Counted from the stretch's first letter, positions 44,946-53,801 are shown. The stretch: 64,000 nucleotides of DNA from JALYUM01 sp036688685 (GCF_036688685.1 NZ_JAQQPS010000011.1:1-64000); one strand, 5' to 3'. Made by a program: numbers and translations. Notes: generated by a model from the letters alone, not told the origin.

Positions 44946-46256
44946 ATGGAGCGCACCGCGACAGATCAGGAAACGGCGCAGGCGCCGGCGCGCCTGTCCG
45001 GCGTGGCCGTCTTCTTCTACGTGTTCCTGCCCTTCGCCCTGGGCCACTACCTGTCGTCGCTGCTGCGCGCCGTGAACGCCGTGCTGGCGCCCGGCCTGGT
45101 GGCAGCGCTGGCGCTCACGCCCGGCCAACTGGGCCTGTTGACCAGCGCGTTCTTCTTTGCGTTCGCACTGGTCCAGCTGCCGGTCGGGATTGCGCTGGAC
45201 CGCTATGGACCGCGCAAGGTGCAGCCGCTGCTGATGATTGTCGCTGCCATCGGCGCGCTGCTGTTCGCGCAGGGCACCAGCTTCATGCAGCTGATGGTGG
45301 CGCGGGCCATCATCGGCTTCGGGCTGGGCGGCTGCTTCATGTCGGCCGTCAAGGCGGTGTCGACCTGGATCAGTCCCGCGCGCTTGCCTTCGGTGCACGG
45401 CTACCTGATCGCCGTGGGCGGCCTGGGCGCGGCCTCGGCCACGCTACCGGTGCGCCTGGCGCTGCACTACACCGACTGGCGCGGCCTGTTTGTGGTGCTG
45501 GCCGCGCTGATCGCCTGCGTGGCTGCGCTGATCTGGCTGCTGACGCCGCGCGCGCAGCAACAGGGCGCCGCCAGGGCGCCGACCGTGCAGTCGCTGCTTG
45601 ACGTTTATCGCGACCCCGCGTTCCGCAAGACGATTGCGCTGGTGCTGCTGCCGCACATGGTGTTTTTCGGCGTGCAGGGCCTGTGGATCGGGCGCTGGCT
45701 GGCCGACGTCGCGCACTACAGCGATTCGGTGGTCGCCTACCTGCTCTACCTCGGCATGGCGGCCGTGATCTTCGGCGCGATCGCGGTGGGCATGGTGACC
45801 GAGTGGGCTGGCCGGCGCGGGATCGCGCCGCTCGACGTGGCCGCTGTCGGGGTCGCGCTGTTCGTGCTGGTGCAGCTGGCGATCGTGCTCAATTACGCGC
45901 CCAGCATGCGCCTGCTGTCGGTGTTGTTCACGCTGCTGGGGACGATTACCGGCATCGAGTACGCGATCATTGCGCAGTGCCTGCCGCGCGCCTTGACGGG
46001 CCGCGCCGCCACCTGCCTGAACCTGCTGATTTTCGTCGGCGCCTTCTTCGTCCAGGCCGGCTTCGGCTGGGTGATCGGCCTGTGGCAGCCGGACGGCAAT
46101 GGCCGCTTCCCTGTTCAGGCCTACCAGGTGGCGTTCGGCGTACTGGCGCTGCTGCAGGTGCCGGGGGTGGTCGCGTACTGCCTGCGCAGACGTCCGGTAG
46201 AATGTCCTCTCAATGTAGATTGCGAGGATGAATATGAAGTTGGTTCGCTACGGTAG
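44946..46256 (+). CDS. MFS transporter (nitrate/nitrite-porter-like)
   Basis: The 436-residue protein has about twelve membrane helices; the A-motif region FAFALVQLPVGIALDRYGPRKVQPLL is typical of the major facilitator superfamily, and RAIIGFGLGGCFMSAVKAVSTW recalls the NarK/organic-anion branch. It begins 4 nt after the KamA gene and its last 23 nt overlap the FAH-family gene, so the three form an operon. Probable role is uptake or export of the compound metabolised by the neighbours. Confidence 0.87.
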   Translation: MERTATDQETAQAPARLSGVAVFFYVFLPFALGHYLSSLLRAVNAVLAPGLVAALALTPGQLGLLTSAFFFAFALVQLPVGIALDRYGPRKVQPLLMIVAAIGALLFAQGTSFMQLMVARAIIGFGLGGCFMSAVKAVSTWISPARLPSVHGYLIAVGGLGAASATLPVRLALHYTDWRGLFVVLAALIACVAALIWLLTPRAQQQGAARAPTVQSLLDVYRDPAFRKTIALVLLPHMVFFGVQGLWIGRWLADVAHYSDSVVAYLLYLGMAAVIFGAIAVGMVTEWAGRRGIAPLDVAAVGVALFVLVQLAIVLNYAPSMRLLSVLFTLLGTITGIEYAIIAQCLPRALTGRAATCLNLLIFVGAFFVQAGFGWVIGLWQPDGNGRFPVQAYQVAFGVLALLQVPGVVAYCLRRRPVECPLNVDCEDEYEVGSLR

Positions 46257-47082
46257 GCCCGGCAAGGAAAAACCAGGATTGTTTGACGAATTCGGCCGCC
46301 TGCGCGACCTGTCGGGCGTGGTGGCCGACATCGATGGCAGCATGCTGTCGGACCGCGCGCTGAAGAAAATCGCGAAGATCGATTACACCACGCTGCCGCT
46401 GGTGCGCGGCAACCCGCGCATCGGCGTGCCGATTGCGAAGGTCGGAAAATTCATCGGCATCGGGATGAACTACGCCGATCATGCGGCGGAAATCGGTGCA
46501 CCGATTCCGACCGAACCGCCCGTGTTCATGAAGGCGATCACCTGCCTGAACGGCCCGGACGACGCCATCATGCTGCCCAAGGGTTCCAAAAAAACCGACT
46601 GGGAAGTCGAGCTGGGCGTAGTCATCGGCACCCGCGCGCAGTACGTGTCGGAGGAAGATGCACTGAGCTTCGTGGCCGGGTATTGCGTCGTCAACGACGT
46701 CTCCGAGCGCGCGTTCCAGATGGAGATGGGCAGCCAGTGGGACAAGGGCAAAGGCTGCGACACCTTCGGCCCGGTCGGCCCGTGGCTGGTCACGCGCGAT
46801 GAAGTGCTGGATGTGCAGGACCTCGATTTGTACCTGGAAGTGAACGGCAAGCGCATGCAGACAGGCAATACGTCGACCATGGTGTTCACGGTGGCGCAGA
46901 TCGTCAGCTACCTGTCGCGCTTCATGACCCTGGAGCCGGGCGACATCATCTGCACCGGCACGCCGCCGGGAGTGGGGCTGGGACGCAAGCCGCAGAAATT
47001 CCTGAAGAAGGGCGATACCTTGCGGCTCGGGATTGCGGGGCTGGGGGAGCAGCAGCAGGATGTGATCGGGTATGCGGTGTAA
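46234..47082 (+). CDS. Fumarylacetoacetate hydrolase family protein
   Basis: The 282-residue protein shows FAH-family signatures: FIGIGMNYADHAAEIGAPIPTEPPVF, DWEVELGVVIGTRA (Glu metal ligands) and the catalytic-site GPVGPWLVTRDEV and PGDIICTGTPPGVGLGRKP. Members hydrolyse or decarboxylate beta-diketo or acylpyruvate compounds (for example ureidoglycolate lyase-like or 2,4-diketo-3-deoxy acids). The ribosome site GCGAGG lies six bases before the ATG at 46234. It overlaps the MFS gene by 23 nt and is the last gene of the operon before a REP-like palindrome. Confidence 0.88.
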   Translation: MKLVRYGRPGKEKPGLFDEFGRLRDLSGVVADIDGSMLSDRALKKIAKIDYTTLPLVRGNPRIGVPIAKVGKFIGIGMNYADHAAEIGAPIPTEPPVFMKAITCLNGPDDAIMLPKGSKKTDWEVELGVVIGTRAQYVSEEDALSFVAGYCVVNDVSERAFQMEMGSQWDKGKGCDTFGPVGPWLVTRDEVLDVQDLDLYLEVNGKRMQTGNTSTMVFTVAQIVSYLSRFMTLEPGDIICTGTPPGVGLGRKPQKFLKKGDTLRLGIAGLGEQQQDVIGYAV

Positions 47083-47103
47083 ATCGTTTACATAATTTTC
47101 ATG

Positions 47104-47143
47104 GGTGGTATAGGTCCCGGCGCAGGCCGGGACCTATACCACC
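47104..47143. repeat. REP-like perfect 18-bp palindrome
   Basis: GGTGGTATAGGTCCCGGC (47104-47121), loop GCAG, and the exact complement at 47126-47143. It lies between two convergent genes. It shares the GGTCCCGGC core with the repeats near 51.6 kb. Confidence 0.85.
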
Positions 47144-47166
47144 TTCGCTCAGTGACGCAAAACGCT

Positions 47167-48489
47167 TTACCCAACCGCCGCATCCACCGCCCCCCTCAAG
47201 CGCGACACCATCTCCTCCAAATCCGCCTCACTCGCGATAAACGGCGGCGCCAGAAGCACATGATCTCCGTTCTGCCCATCGATCGTCCCCCCCATTGGAT
47301 ACACCATCAAACCGCGCGCCATCGCCTCGCTCTTGAGCACCGCATGCAGCTTGCGCTCCGGCGCAAACGGCGCCTTGCTGTCGCGGTCGCGCACGAACTC
47401 CAGCGCCATGAACAGGCCGCGTCCGCGAATGTCGCCCACGTGCGGATGCGCGCCAAACGTGTCGACCAGCAGGCTGCGTAAATAGTCCCCGCGCGCACGC
47501 ACTTGCGCCAACAGCCCATCGCGCGCAATCACCTGCTGCACCGCCAGTGCGGCGGCCGCTGCTACCGGATGCCCGATATAGGTATGCCCATGCAGGAATG
47601 CGCCGCTCCCCATGCGCAGGCAGTCGACGATGGCGGCCGAGGCCAGCACCGCACCGATTGGCTGGTAACCTGCGGCCAGCCCCTTGGCTACCGCGATGAT
47701 GTCCGGCGCCACCCCCTCCTGCTCGATCGCGTACATGGTGCCGGTGCGCCCCATGCCGCACATGACTTCGTCGGCGATGAACAGGATGCCGTAGTGGTCG
47801 CACAGTGCGCGCACGCCGGCAAAATAGTCAGGCGTGGGCGCAATTGCGCCGCCGGTAGCGCCCACCACCGGCTCGGCGACGAAGCCGATCACGTTGTGGG
47901 CGCCGGCCGCCAGGATCGCCGTCTCCAGTTCGGCCAGCAGCGCATGGGTGTAGTCGGCGATCGATTGACTGGCCAGCCGGTCGCGGTAGGCGTAGCAGGG
48001 AGAGACGCGCGCCACGTTCATCAGCAGCGGCGCGAACGGCTTGCGGCGCCAGGCATTGCCGCCCACAGCCAGCGCGCCCAGCGTGTTGCCGTGATAACTC
48101 TGGCGCCGCGCGATGAAGATGGTGCGGTCCGGCTCGCCCTTTTCGACGACATACTGGCGCGCCAGTTTCAATGCCGTCTCCATTGCCTCCGAGCCGCCCG
48201 ACACCAGGTACACGGCTTTGATGCCGGCGGGCGCGCCGGCAACGAGCGTATCGGCCAGTTGTTCGGCCACCTCGGTGGTGAAGAAGGCCGTATGCGCGTA
48301 GGCGCAGCGGTCGATCTGGCGGTGCATGGCCGCAATCACGTCGCGTTGGCCGTGGCCCAGCGACGACACCGCCGCGCCGCCGCTGGCGTCGAGATAGGCT
48401 TTACCGTTGGCGTCGATCAGGTACATGCCTTCGCCACGCACCGCGACAGGTGGCGTCTGGCGCAGGCTGCGGTGGATAATATGCGTCAT
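47167..48489 (-). CDS. Aspartate aminotransferase-family (class III) transaminase
   Basis: The 440-residue protein is a class III PLP aminotransferase: LDASGGAAVSSLGHG, VSGGSEAMETALKLARQYV, FIADEVMCGMGRTGTM and the PLP lysine in IIAVAKGLAAGYQPIGAVLAS. Likely substrates are omega-amino acids or diamines, as in beta-alanine, taurine or polyamine catabolism; the specific substrate is not evident. The start at 48489 follows a strong GGAGGGAG site. It is divergent from a carboxymuconolactone-decarboxylase-family gene (118 nt between starts). Confidence 0.9.
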   Translation of the reverse strand: MTHIIHRSLRQTPPVAVRGEGMYLIDANGKAYLDASGGAAVSSLGHGQRDVIAAMHRQIDRCAYAHTAFFTTEVAEQLADTLVAGAPAGIKAVYLVSGGSEAMETALKLARQYVVEKGEPDRTIFIARRQSYHGNTLGALAVGGNAWRRKPFAPLLMNVARVSPCYAYRDRLASQSIADYTHALLAELETAILAAGAHNVIGFVAEPVVGATGGAIAPTPDYFAGVRALCDHYGILFIADEVMCGMGRTGTMYAIEQEGVAPDIIAVAKGLAAGYQPIGAVLASAAIVDCLRMGSGAFLHGHTYIGHPVAAAAALAVQQVIARDGLLAQVRARGDYLRSLLVDTFGAHPHVGDIRGRGLFMALEFVRDRDSKAPFAPERKLHAVLKSEAMARGLMVYPMGGTIDGQNGDHVLLAPPFIASEADLEEMVSRLRGAVDAAVG

Positions 48490-48607
48490 GGTTCGGCTCC
48501 CTCCTGGCTGAAAATGGAGAGTCCAAGGTAAGCGTACGCATAACGGGAGCGTTTGATTTTTAGCGTAAGCTGTCCACTTAATTTTCCAGCGAGACACAAA
48601 TCCAACA

Positions 48608-49162
48608 ATGCGCGATCGACTCGGACCCCTGCAAGAGAGCGAGATGACAGAGGCGCAACGCGCCGCATCCGATGCCATCATCGCCGGCCCCCGCGGCGCC
48701 GTCTACGGCCCCTTCATCCCGCTGCTGCGCAGCCCCGAGCTGATGGAGGCGGCCCAGCGCATGGGTGAATACCTGCGCTATCGCAGCGCCATCGGGGTGC
48801 GCCTGTCGGAGCTGGCGATTCTGGTCACGGCGCGTGTATGGAACCAGCAGGTCGAGTGGGCGATCCACGCGCCGATTGCCGTGCAGGTCGGGATTCCCGC
48901 CGACGTGATTGCGGCCATTGCCCGGCGCGAGCGGCCCGCCACCATGCTGGTCGACGAAGCCGTCGTGCACGACTTTTGCGTCGAGCTGCACCGCGATAAA
49001 CGCGTCTCGGACCGGGTGTATGCCGATGCGCTGGCGCTGTTCGGCGAGCACGGCGTGGTCGACCTGATGGGCATCAACGGCTATTACACTTTTCTGGCGA
49101 TGGTGATGAATACGGCGCAAACGGATGTGCCGCCGTCCAGCGCTGCTGCGCTGCCCGACTGA
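48608..49162 (+). CDS. Carboxymuconolactone decarboxylase family protein
   Basis: The 184-residue protein has the alpha-helical CMD fold with LLRSPELMEAAQRMGEYLRY and RLSELAILVTARVWNQQVEWAIHAPIA. It lacks the CxxC redox pair of AhpD, so it belongs to the decarboxylase-like branch. Relatives help process gamma-carboxymuconolactone or have unknown roles. The neighbouring transaminase is divergent, so the connection is uncertain. Confidence 0.83.
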   Translation: MRDRLGPLQESEMTEAQRAASDAIIAGPRGAVYGPFIPLLRSPELMEAAQRMGEYLRYRSAIGVRLSELAILVTARVWNQQVEWAIHAPIAVQVGIPADVIAAIARRERPATMLVDEAVVHDFCVELHRDKRVSDRVYADALALFGEHGVVDLMGINGYYTFLAMVMNTAQTDVPPSSAAALPD

Positions 49163-49282
49163 TCGTCGCCTGAGAGCCGCGCTTGTCTTGACCGGCAGGG
49201 CGCTCGTCGCACGGTGATCACGGCTACGCTGGCGCCGGTTACGCTGCTTGTGTGACAATTCGTCACGTAACCGGAGAAACCG

Positions 49283-49849
49283 ATGAAACCATATTACGTC
49301 CTGGCCGCGGCGATTGCCGCAACTTCCGTGCTGGCGCTGGCCGCCGCGCCTGAACCACTGCCTGCGCCATGGGTCGTCACGGGCCAGAACGCCAAAAGTT
49401 TCGAAGGTGGTATCGATCAGTCCGACGGGTTCAAGGGCGCCAAATTCATTCGCAATAAAACCGGCGAGGCCGGCGTCTGGGGCTCGCTGGGGCAGTTCAT
49501 CTCGGCGCAGAATTACCTGGGCCAGCGGGTGCGTTTCCGCGCGCGCGTACGCACGGAAAACGTCACCGGTTGGTCGGGACTGTGGATGCGCATCGATACG
49601 CCGGACCTCGGCCGGATCACCCTCTACAACAGCTACGACAAACCGATCAAAGGCACGACCGGTTGGCAGGAGCGCAGCGTGGTGCTGGACGTGCCGATGG
49701 ATGCCACGGCCATTGCATTTGGCGTCATCGACAATGGTATCGGCCAGGTATGGATCGACCAGTTGGCGCTGGAGACCGTCGGTACCGATGTGCCGGTCGA
49801 TACCATGCCGACGGCGCAGCAGAAACTGCCGGTGACGCCGTCGCTGTGA
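49283..49849 (+). CDS. Secreted hypothetical protein (beta-sandwich-like), signalling partner
   Basis: The 188-residue protein has a signal peptide (MKPYYVLAAAIAATSVLALAAA) and a beta-rich mature part: FRARVRTENVTGWSGLWMRID, GWQERSVVLDVPMDATAIAFGVIDNGIGQVWIDQL, which resembles a galactose-binding/jelly-roll fold such as carbohydrate-binding modules. No catalytic motif is seen. Its stop overlaps the GTG start of a LytS-type sensor kinase (GTGA), so it is translationally coupled to the two-component pair and may act as its periplasmic ligand-binding component. Confidence 0.7.
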   Translation: MKPYYVLAAAIAATSVLALAAAPEPLPAPWVVTGQNAKSFEGGIDQSDGFKGAKFIRNKTGEAGVWGSLGQFISAQNYLGQRVRFRARVRTENVTGWSGLWMRIDTPDLGRITLYNSYDKPIKGTTGWQERSVVLDVPMDATAIAFGVIDNGIGQVWIDQLALETVGTDVPVDTMPTAQQKLPVTPSL

Positions 49850-50805
49850 GCGCAGTCGTGCGGGACAGATTGCTGGCGCTGCTGATCCTGGCCGTGCTGG
49901 TGGCCGGTGCGTTCTGGCTGCGCCGCTTCGCCTGGCTCGGCCTGTTCGGCGCGATCATGCTGCCGCTGCTGCTGGCCGCCAGCCTGCTGCCGCTGGTGCG
50001 CGGATGGATCGGCAAATGGGCCTGCCTGCTGGCCGCCACTGCCTGCGGCACCGCGGTGGCGCTGCCGCTGTATCACGCCTGGAGCGCGGCGCTGGCGGCG
50101 GGCCGCTTGCCCGACCTCCAGTTGCTCGCTTGTGCGTTTGGCATCAGCACCGCCATCCTCGGTCTGCCGCAGTGGCAAGGACAGATCCGGCAGCGTGCCG
50201 CACAGATGGCGTCGCTGCGCCATGCCGCGCTGGCGGCCGAACTCAAAGCGCTGCAAGCCCAGGTCGAGCCGCATTTTCTGTATAACACCTTGGCCAATGC
50301 CCGCTACCTGGCGCGCAACGATCCGGAACGCGCGGCGCAGATGCTGGAACACCTGATCGCCTACCTGCACAGCGCCTTGCCGGACTTGCGCGCCGAGGCG
50401 TCGACGGTCGGGCGCGAATGCGAGCTGGCCGGCCACTATCTGGCGCTGATGCAGGTGCGCTTCGGCGCGCGCCTGCTGTACATGGTCGACTGTCCACCCG
50501 CACTGGCGCTGCTGCCGATGCCGCCGCTGCTGTTGATGACGCTGGTGGAGAACGCCGTGCAGCATGGCGTCGAGCCGCAGCCTGGCGTGGTGGCGGTGAG
50601 CGTCGAGGTTGAGCTGCTTGAGGCCGGGGTGCGCATCCGCGTCAGCGACGACGGCGCGGGCATCGGCCAGGCGGTGCTGGGCAGTGGCGTCGGCCTGCGC
50701 AACCTGCGCGAACGCCTGAAGGCCCTGTACGCTGGCCGCGCGACGTTTCAGCTGGCAGCGCGCGCTGGTGGCGGCGCGGACGCGGTCCTGGTGCTGCCGG
50801 CATGA
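49846..50805 (+). CDS. LytS/AlgZ-type sensor histidine kinase
   Basis: The 319-residue protein has four hydrophobic N-terminal segments (about residues 8-110), then the His-kinase region ALQAQVEPHFLYNTLANARYLARNDPERAA with the phospho-accepting His in EPHFLYN, and the ATP-binding motifs LVENAVQHGVEPQ and VSDDGAGIGQAVLGSGVGLRNLRERL. It starts with GTG at 49846, overlapping the previous stop, and overlaps the response-regulator start by 4 nt. Confidence 0.88.
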   Translation: MSAVVRDRLLALLILAVLVAGAFWLRRFAWLGLFGAIMLPLLLAASLLPLVRGWIGKWACLLAATACGTAVALPLYHAWSAALAAGRLPDLQLLACAFGISTAILGLPQWQGQIRQRAAQMASLRHAALAAELKALQAQVEPHFLYNTLANARYLARNDPERAAQMLEHLIAYLHSALPDLRAEASTVGRECELAGHYLALMQVRFGARLLYMVDCPPALALLPMPPLLLMTLVENAVQHGVEPQPGVVAVSVEVELLEAGVRIRVSDDGAGIGQAVLGSGVGLRNLRERLKALYAGRATFQLAARAGGGADAVLVLPA

Positions 50806-51539
50806 GCGCGCCCCGTATTTTGATCGCCGACGACGAGCCGCTGCTGCGCGCCGAACTGCGCGAGGCGCTGGCCTTGCTGTGGCCAGAGGCGCAGATCGTG
50901 GCCGAAGCGGCCGATGGCATCGAAGCGCTGCGCCTCGGCCGTGCGCTGGCGCCGGACATCGCATTTCTTGACATCCGCATGCCGGGCCTGGACGGCCTGG
51001 CGCTGGCGCAGGTATTCGGCGCGGCCACGCATATCGTGTTCGTGACGGCATACCAGGAGCATGCGGTGGCGGCGTTCGAGCAGGGCGCGATCGATTACGT
51101 GGTCAAGCCGATCGGCATGGAGCGCCTGGCGCGCACCATCGCGCGCGTGCGCGAGCGGCTTGGCGCGCCACCGCCGGACCTGGGGCCGCTGATGCGCAGG
51201 CTGCAGGCGAAGGCGGCGCCGTCATGGCTGCAGGCCAGTGTGGGCTCGGCGATCCACTTCATCGACCTGGCCGATGTGGTGTATTTTTGTGCGGATGCGA
51301 AGTACACGCGGGTGGTGACGGACACCATGGAGGCGCATATCCGGCTGTCGCTCAAGGAACTGGGGGAGGCGCTCGATGGGGCGGCGTTCTGGCAGGTGCA
51401 CCGCGGGTATATGGTGGCGGTGAAGCGGATTGCGTCGGCGGTGCGGGGGGTGGATGGGGCGTTGTGGGTGAATTTACGGGGGCATGCGGGAAGGGTGCCG
51501 GTGAGCCAGCGGTTTCAGTATCTGTTCAAGGGGATGTAG
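50802..51539 (+). CDS. LytTR-family response regulator
   Basis: The 245-residue protein has an N-terminal receiver (residues about 4-115: ILIADDEPLLRAELREAL, and FLDIRMPGLDGLALAQVF with the phospho-accepting Asp) and a C-terminal LytTR DNA-binding domain (about 140-245: VVYFCADAKYTRVVTD, FWQVHRGYMVAVKRIASAVR, RVPVSQRFQYLFKGM). These bind DNA repeats and regulate wall, exopolysaccharide or virulence genes. It is the last gene of the three-gene operon and shares an ATGA overlap with the kinase. Confidence 0.92.
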   Translation: MSAPRILIADDEPLLRAELREALALLWPEAQIVAEAADGIEALRLGRALAPDIAFLDIRMPGLDGLALAQVFGAATHIVFVTAYQEHAVAAFEQGAIDYVVKPIGMERLARTIARVRERLGAPPPDLGPLMRRLQAKAAPSWLQASVGSAIHFIDLADVVYFCADAKYTRVVTDTMEAHIRLSLKELGEALDGAAFWQVHRGYMVAVKRIASAVRGVDGALWVNLRGHAGRVPVSQRFQYLFKGM

Positions 51540-51572
51540 AGGTGCAGGCGCTTTTCCTCGCAGATCTTGCGG

Positions 51573-51664
51573 GGTATGGGTCCCGGCCTTCGCCGGGATG
51601 ACGGTTTTAAAGCCAACGCACTTAAGACCGTCATCCCGGCGCAGGCCGGGACCCATGCCACCTC
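51573..51664. repeat. Pair of inverted REP-like palindromes
   Basis: GGTCCCGGCCTTCGCCGGGA (first hairpin) continues to GATGACGGT, and after a spacer (about 51610-51624) the inverse copy ACCGTCATCCCGGCGCAGGC with GGGACC follows. The two halves are inverted copies of each other, a BIME-like unit. It lies between a plus-strand and a minus-strand gene end. Confidence 0.8.
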
Positions 51665-51685
51665 AATGCAGTGACGGCGCCATGA

Positions 51686-51883
51686 TCAAGCCAACGCCTC
51701 CTTCGCCGCCTCTTCCGGCGTCAAGCCATCATAAAACTGGTCCGTAAACCATTCGACTTCTTCCTCGATATGGTCCTGCGCCTGCTTCTGCGTGGCGCCG
51801 CCGGCGACCAGGAAACCTTCGACCTCGATGCACCAGTGAATCAGCGCCAACGTTTCTTCGTCGAGTACTTCCTTCTTTGCCAT
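51686..51883 (-). CDS. Small conserved hypothetical protein
   Basis: The 65-residue protein reads MAKKEVLDEETLALIHWCIE and ends GLTPEEAAKEALA; it is helical and acidic, with no membrane segment. The AGGAGG ribosome site seven bases upstream is nearly perfect, so it is very likely expressed. No function recognised. It ends 22 nt from a REP-like repeat and starts 18 nt downstream of the carboxylesterase gene on the same strand. Confidence 0.75.
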   Translation of the reverse strand: MAKKEVLDEETLALIHWCIEVEGFLVAGGATQKQAQDHIEEEVEWFTDQFYDGLTPEEAAKEALA

Positions 51884-51900
51884 GATGTCCTCCTAAAAGA

Positions 51901-52569
51901 CTACGCTAAAACTTTTTTCAACCACTTGGCAATATCGTCGACCTCGTCCTGGCACAGCGAGTGCTGCATCTGGTAGGCGTGCCATTCGACCTGGTAACCC
52001 AGCGCCACCACCGCATCACGCGACGCTTCGGCGCGCACGATCGGTACCACGCCGTCCTGGTGGCCATGGGCCATGAAGATCGGCGTGGCCAGGCTTTGCG
52101 GCGTGTGTTCGGCCGCCGCTTTTGGCGCCAGCGGCAGGTAGCCGGACAGGCACAGCATGCCGGCCAGGGTTTCCGGATGGCGTAAACCAGTCTGCAGCGT
52201 CATCGCGCAGCCTTGCGAGAAGCCGGCCAGGATGATGCGCGAGGCCGGAATGCCGCGCGCTTTTTCGCGCGCGATCAGCGCTTCGATCTGCACCTGCGAC
52301 GCACGCAGGCCGGCTTCGTCTTCCCGGTTGACCAGGTCGGCGCCCTTGATGTCATACCACGAGCGCATCACATAGCCGTTGTTGACCGTGACCGGCATCA
52401 TGCCGGCGCTGGGAAACACGAAGCGAATGCCCGGCAAGCCGGTCAGATCGAGCTCGCGCACCAGCGGCACGAAGTCGTTGCCGTCGGCGCCCAGGCCGTG
52501 CATCCAGATGATGGCGACCGAGGGATTGGGCGCGGTCTCGATTTCGATATTTTCCAGCAGCTTGGTCAT
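51901..52569 (-). CDS. Carboxylesterase / alpha-beta hydrolase (YpfH/Est-like)
   Basis: The 222-residue protein is a phospholipase/carboxylesterase family member: IIWMHGLGADGNDFVPLV, the nucleophile elbow ILAGFSQGCAMT (GFSQG, Ser near residue 117), the acid in HGHQDGVVP and the catalytic His in YQMQHSLC. Such enzymes act on short-chain acyl esters in the cytoplasm. No signal peptide is seen. It lies 11 nt downstream of the mog gene and 17 nt upstream of the 65-residue gene, so darP-mog-esterase-small protein may be one transcript. Confidence 0.9.
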   Translation of the reverse strand: MTKLLENIEIETAPNPSVAIIWMHGLGADGNDFVPLVRELDLTGLPGIRFVFPSAGMMPVTVNNGYVMRSWYDIKGADLVNREDEAGLRASQVQIEALIAREKARGIPASRIILAGFSQGCAMTLQTGLRHPETLAGMLCLSGYLPLAPKAAAEHTPQSLATPIFMAHGHQDGVVPIVRAEASRDAVVALGYQVEWHAYQMQHSLCQDEVDDIAKWLKKVLA

Positions 52570-52579
52570 TGTGGGTCTC

Positions 52580-53215
52580 TTAAACTTTGGCGGGTCGCTG
52601 CGCCGACTTCGGGCGGAACGCCTTGCAGACGGCGTCGTTGGTGTCGATGTAGGGGCCACCGATCAGGTCGATGCAGTAGGGGACGGCGGCGAAGATGCCG
52701 GCCACCAGCATCGCACCGTCCGCGTCCTTCAGGCCTTCCAGCGTTTCCTTGATGGCTTTTGGCTGGCCCGGCAAATTCATGATCAGCGCGGCGTGCTCGC
52801 CAATTTCACGGATCACGGCCACCTGGCGCGACAGAATCGCGGTGGGCACGAAGCGCAGGCTGATCTGGCGCATCTGCTCGCCGAAACCGGGCATGTCGCG
52901 CGTTGAGACGGCGAGGGTCGCTTCCGGCGTGACGTCGCGCCGCGCAGGGCCGGTGCCGCCAGTGGTCAGCACAAGGTGGCACTGGCGCTCATCGACCAGT
53001 TCCAGTAGCGTGCTTTCGATGTCGTCGCGCTCATCGGGAATCAGGCGCGATTCGATGCGGAAGGGGGAAGAAATGGCCGACGCCAGCCAGGCTGACAAGG
53101 CAGGGATACCTTCGTCGGTATACACACCAGCGCTGGCGCGGTCAGAGACCGAGACCAGGCCGACTATAAGCTCACCCGCCAGCTCAACTGCGTCTTCATT
53201 TGTCGTCGTGTTCAT
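52580..53215 (-). CDS. mog: Molybdopterin adenylyltransferase
   Basis: The 211-residue protein has the MogA/MoaB fold: GLVSVSDRASAGVYTDEGIPAL, LVLTTGGTGPARRDVTPEATLAV and MNLPGQPKAIKETLEGL. It adenylates molybdopterin before molybdenum insertion. Molybdenum-cofactor synthesis would serve enzymes such as the PaoC-type subunit at 15.6 kb, though the latter needs the cytosine form. A 20-nt overlap with the darP end and a GAGG site support the start at 53215. Confidence 0.92.
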   Translation of the reverse strand: MNTTTNEDAVELAGELIVGLVSVSDRASAGVYTDEGIPALSAWLASAISSPFRIESRLIPDERDDIESTLLELVDERQCHLVLTTGGTGPARRDVTPEATLAVSTRDMPGFGEQMRQISLRFVPTAILSRQVAVIREIGEHAALIMNLPGQPKAIKETLEGLKDADGAMLVAGIFAAVPYCIDLIGGPYIDTNDAVCKAFRPKSAQRPAKV

Positions 53216-53801
53216 CGGCGTCGTCCTCGATAACGTCTTCGTCGTCTTCGGATTTGGCTACCGGCTTGTTCAGGTCCTTGAGGATCTGGAAGATCTCGCG
53301 GTAGGCTTTTGGCGGCTTGTTCTCGGCCTGCTCTTTGCGTGCATTGCGGATCAGGGTGCGCAGGTGCTGCACATCGAGTTCCGGGTGTTCGGCCAGCAGC
53401 ACGGTCAGGGCAGCATCGTCTGCCAGCAGTTTTTCGCGGCGGCGCTCGAGCGCGTGCAGGGCGGCGGTCTCGGACTTCGAGGCCCCTTTCCAGCTGTCGA
53501 TGGTGCGCTGGATGATGGCGATTTCCGCTTCATCGAGGGTACGCATCTTCTTGCCGACGAATTGCAGCTGGCGGCGGCGGCCTTCGTGGTTGGTGATGGT
53601 CTGGCACATCAGGATCGCATCGCGCACGTCCTCCGGCATCGGGACGCGCTTGACACGGTCGCGCGCCTCCGCCACCAGCAGTGCGCCGAGCTTTTGCAGG
53701 GCGTCGCTCTCGCGCTTGGCTTCGGATTTGGACGGGCGCTCGTATTCCTGCTCGAATTCGGAGGATTGGAACCCGCAGGCTCCGCGGTTTGGATTTGGCA
53801 T
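53196..53801 (-). CDS. darP: Ribosome biogenesis factor DarP (YjgA/DUF615)
   Basis: The 201-residue protein matches the YjgA family: KSEAKRESDALQKLGALLV, RVPMPEDVRDAILMCQTITNHEGRRRQLQFVGKKMRT and ENKPPKAYREIFQILKDL. In E. coli this protein binds late 50S precursors and aids peptidyltransferase-centre maturation. The tail is highly acidic (KSEDDEDVIEDDADEH). It is divergent from pmbA with 91 bp between starts, an arrangement seen in many beta- and gammaproteobacteria. Confidence 0.93.
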   Translation of the reverse strand: MPNPNRGACGFQSSEFEQEYERPSKSEAKRESDALQKLGALLVAEARDRVKRVPMPEDVRDAILMCQTITNHEGRRRQLQFVGKKMRTLDEAEIAIIQRTIDSWKGASKSETAALHALERRREKLLADDAALTVLLAEHPELDVQHLRTLIRNARKEQAENKPPKAYREIFQILKDLNKPVAKSEDDEDVIEDDADEHDDK

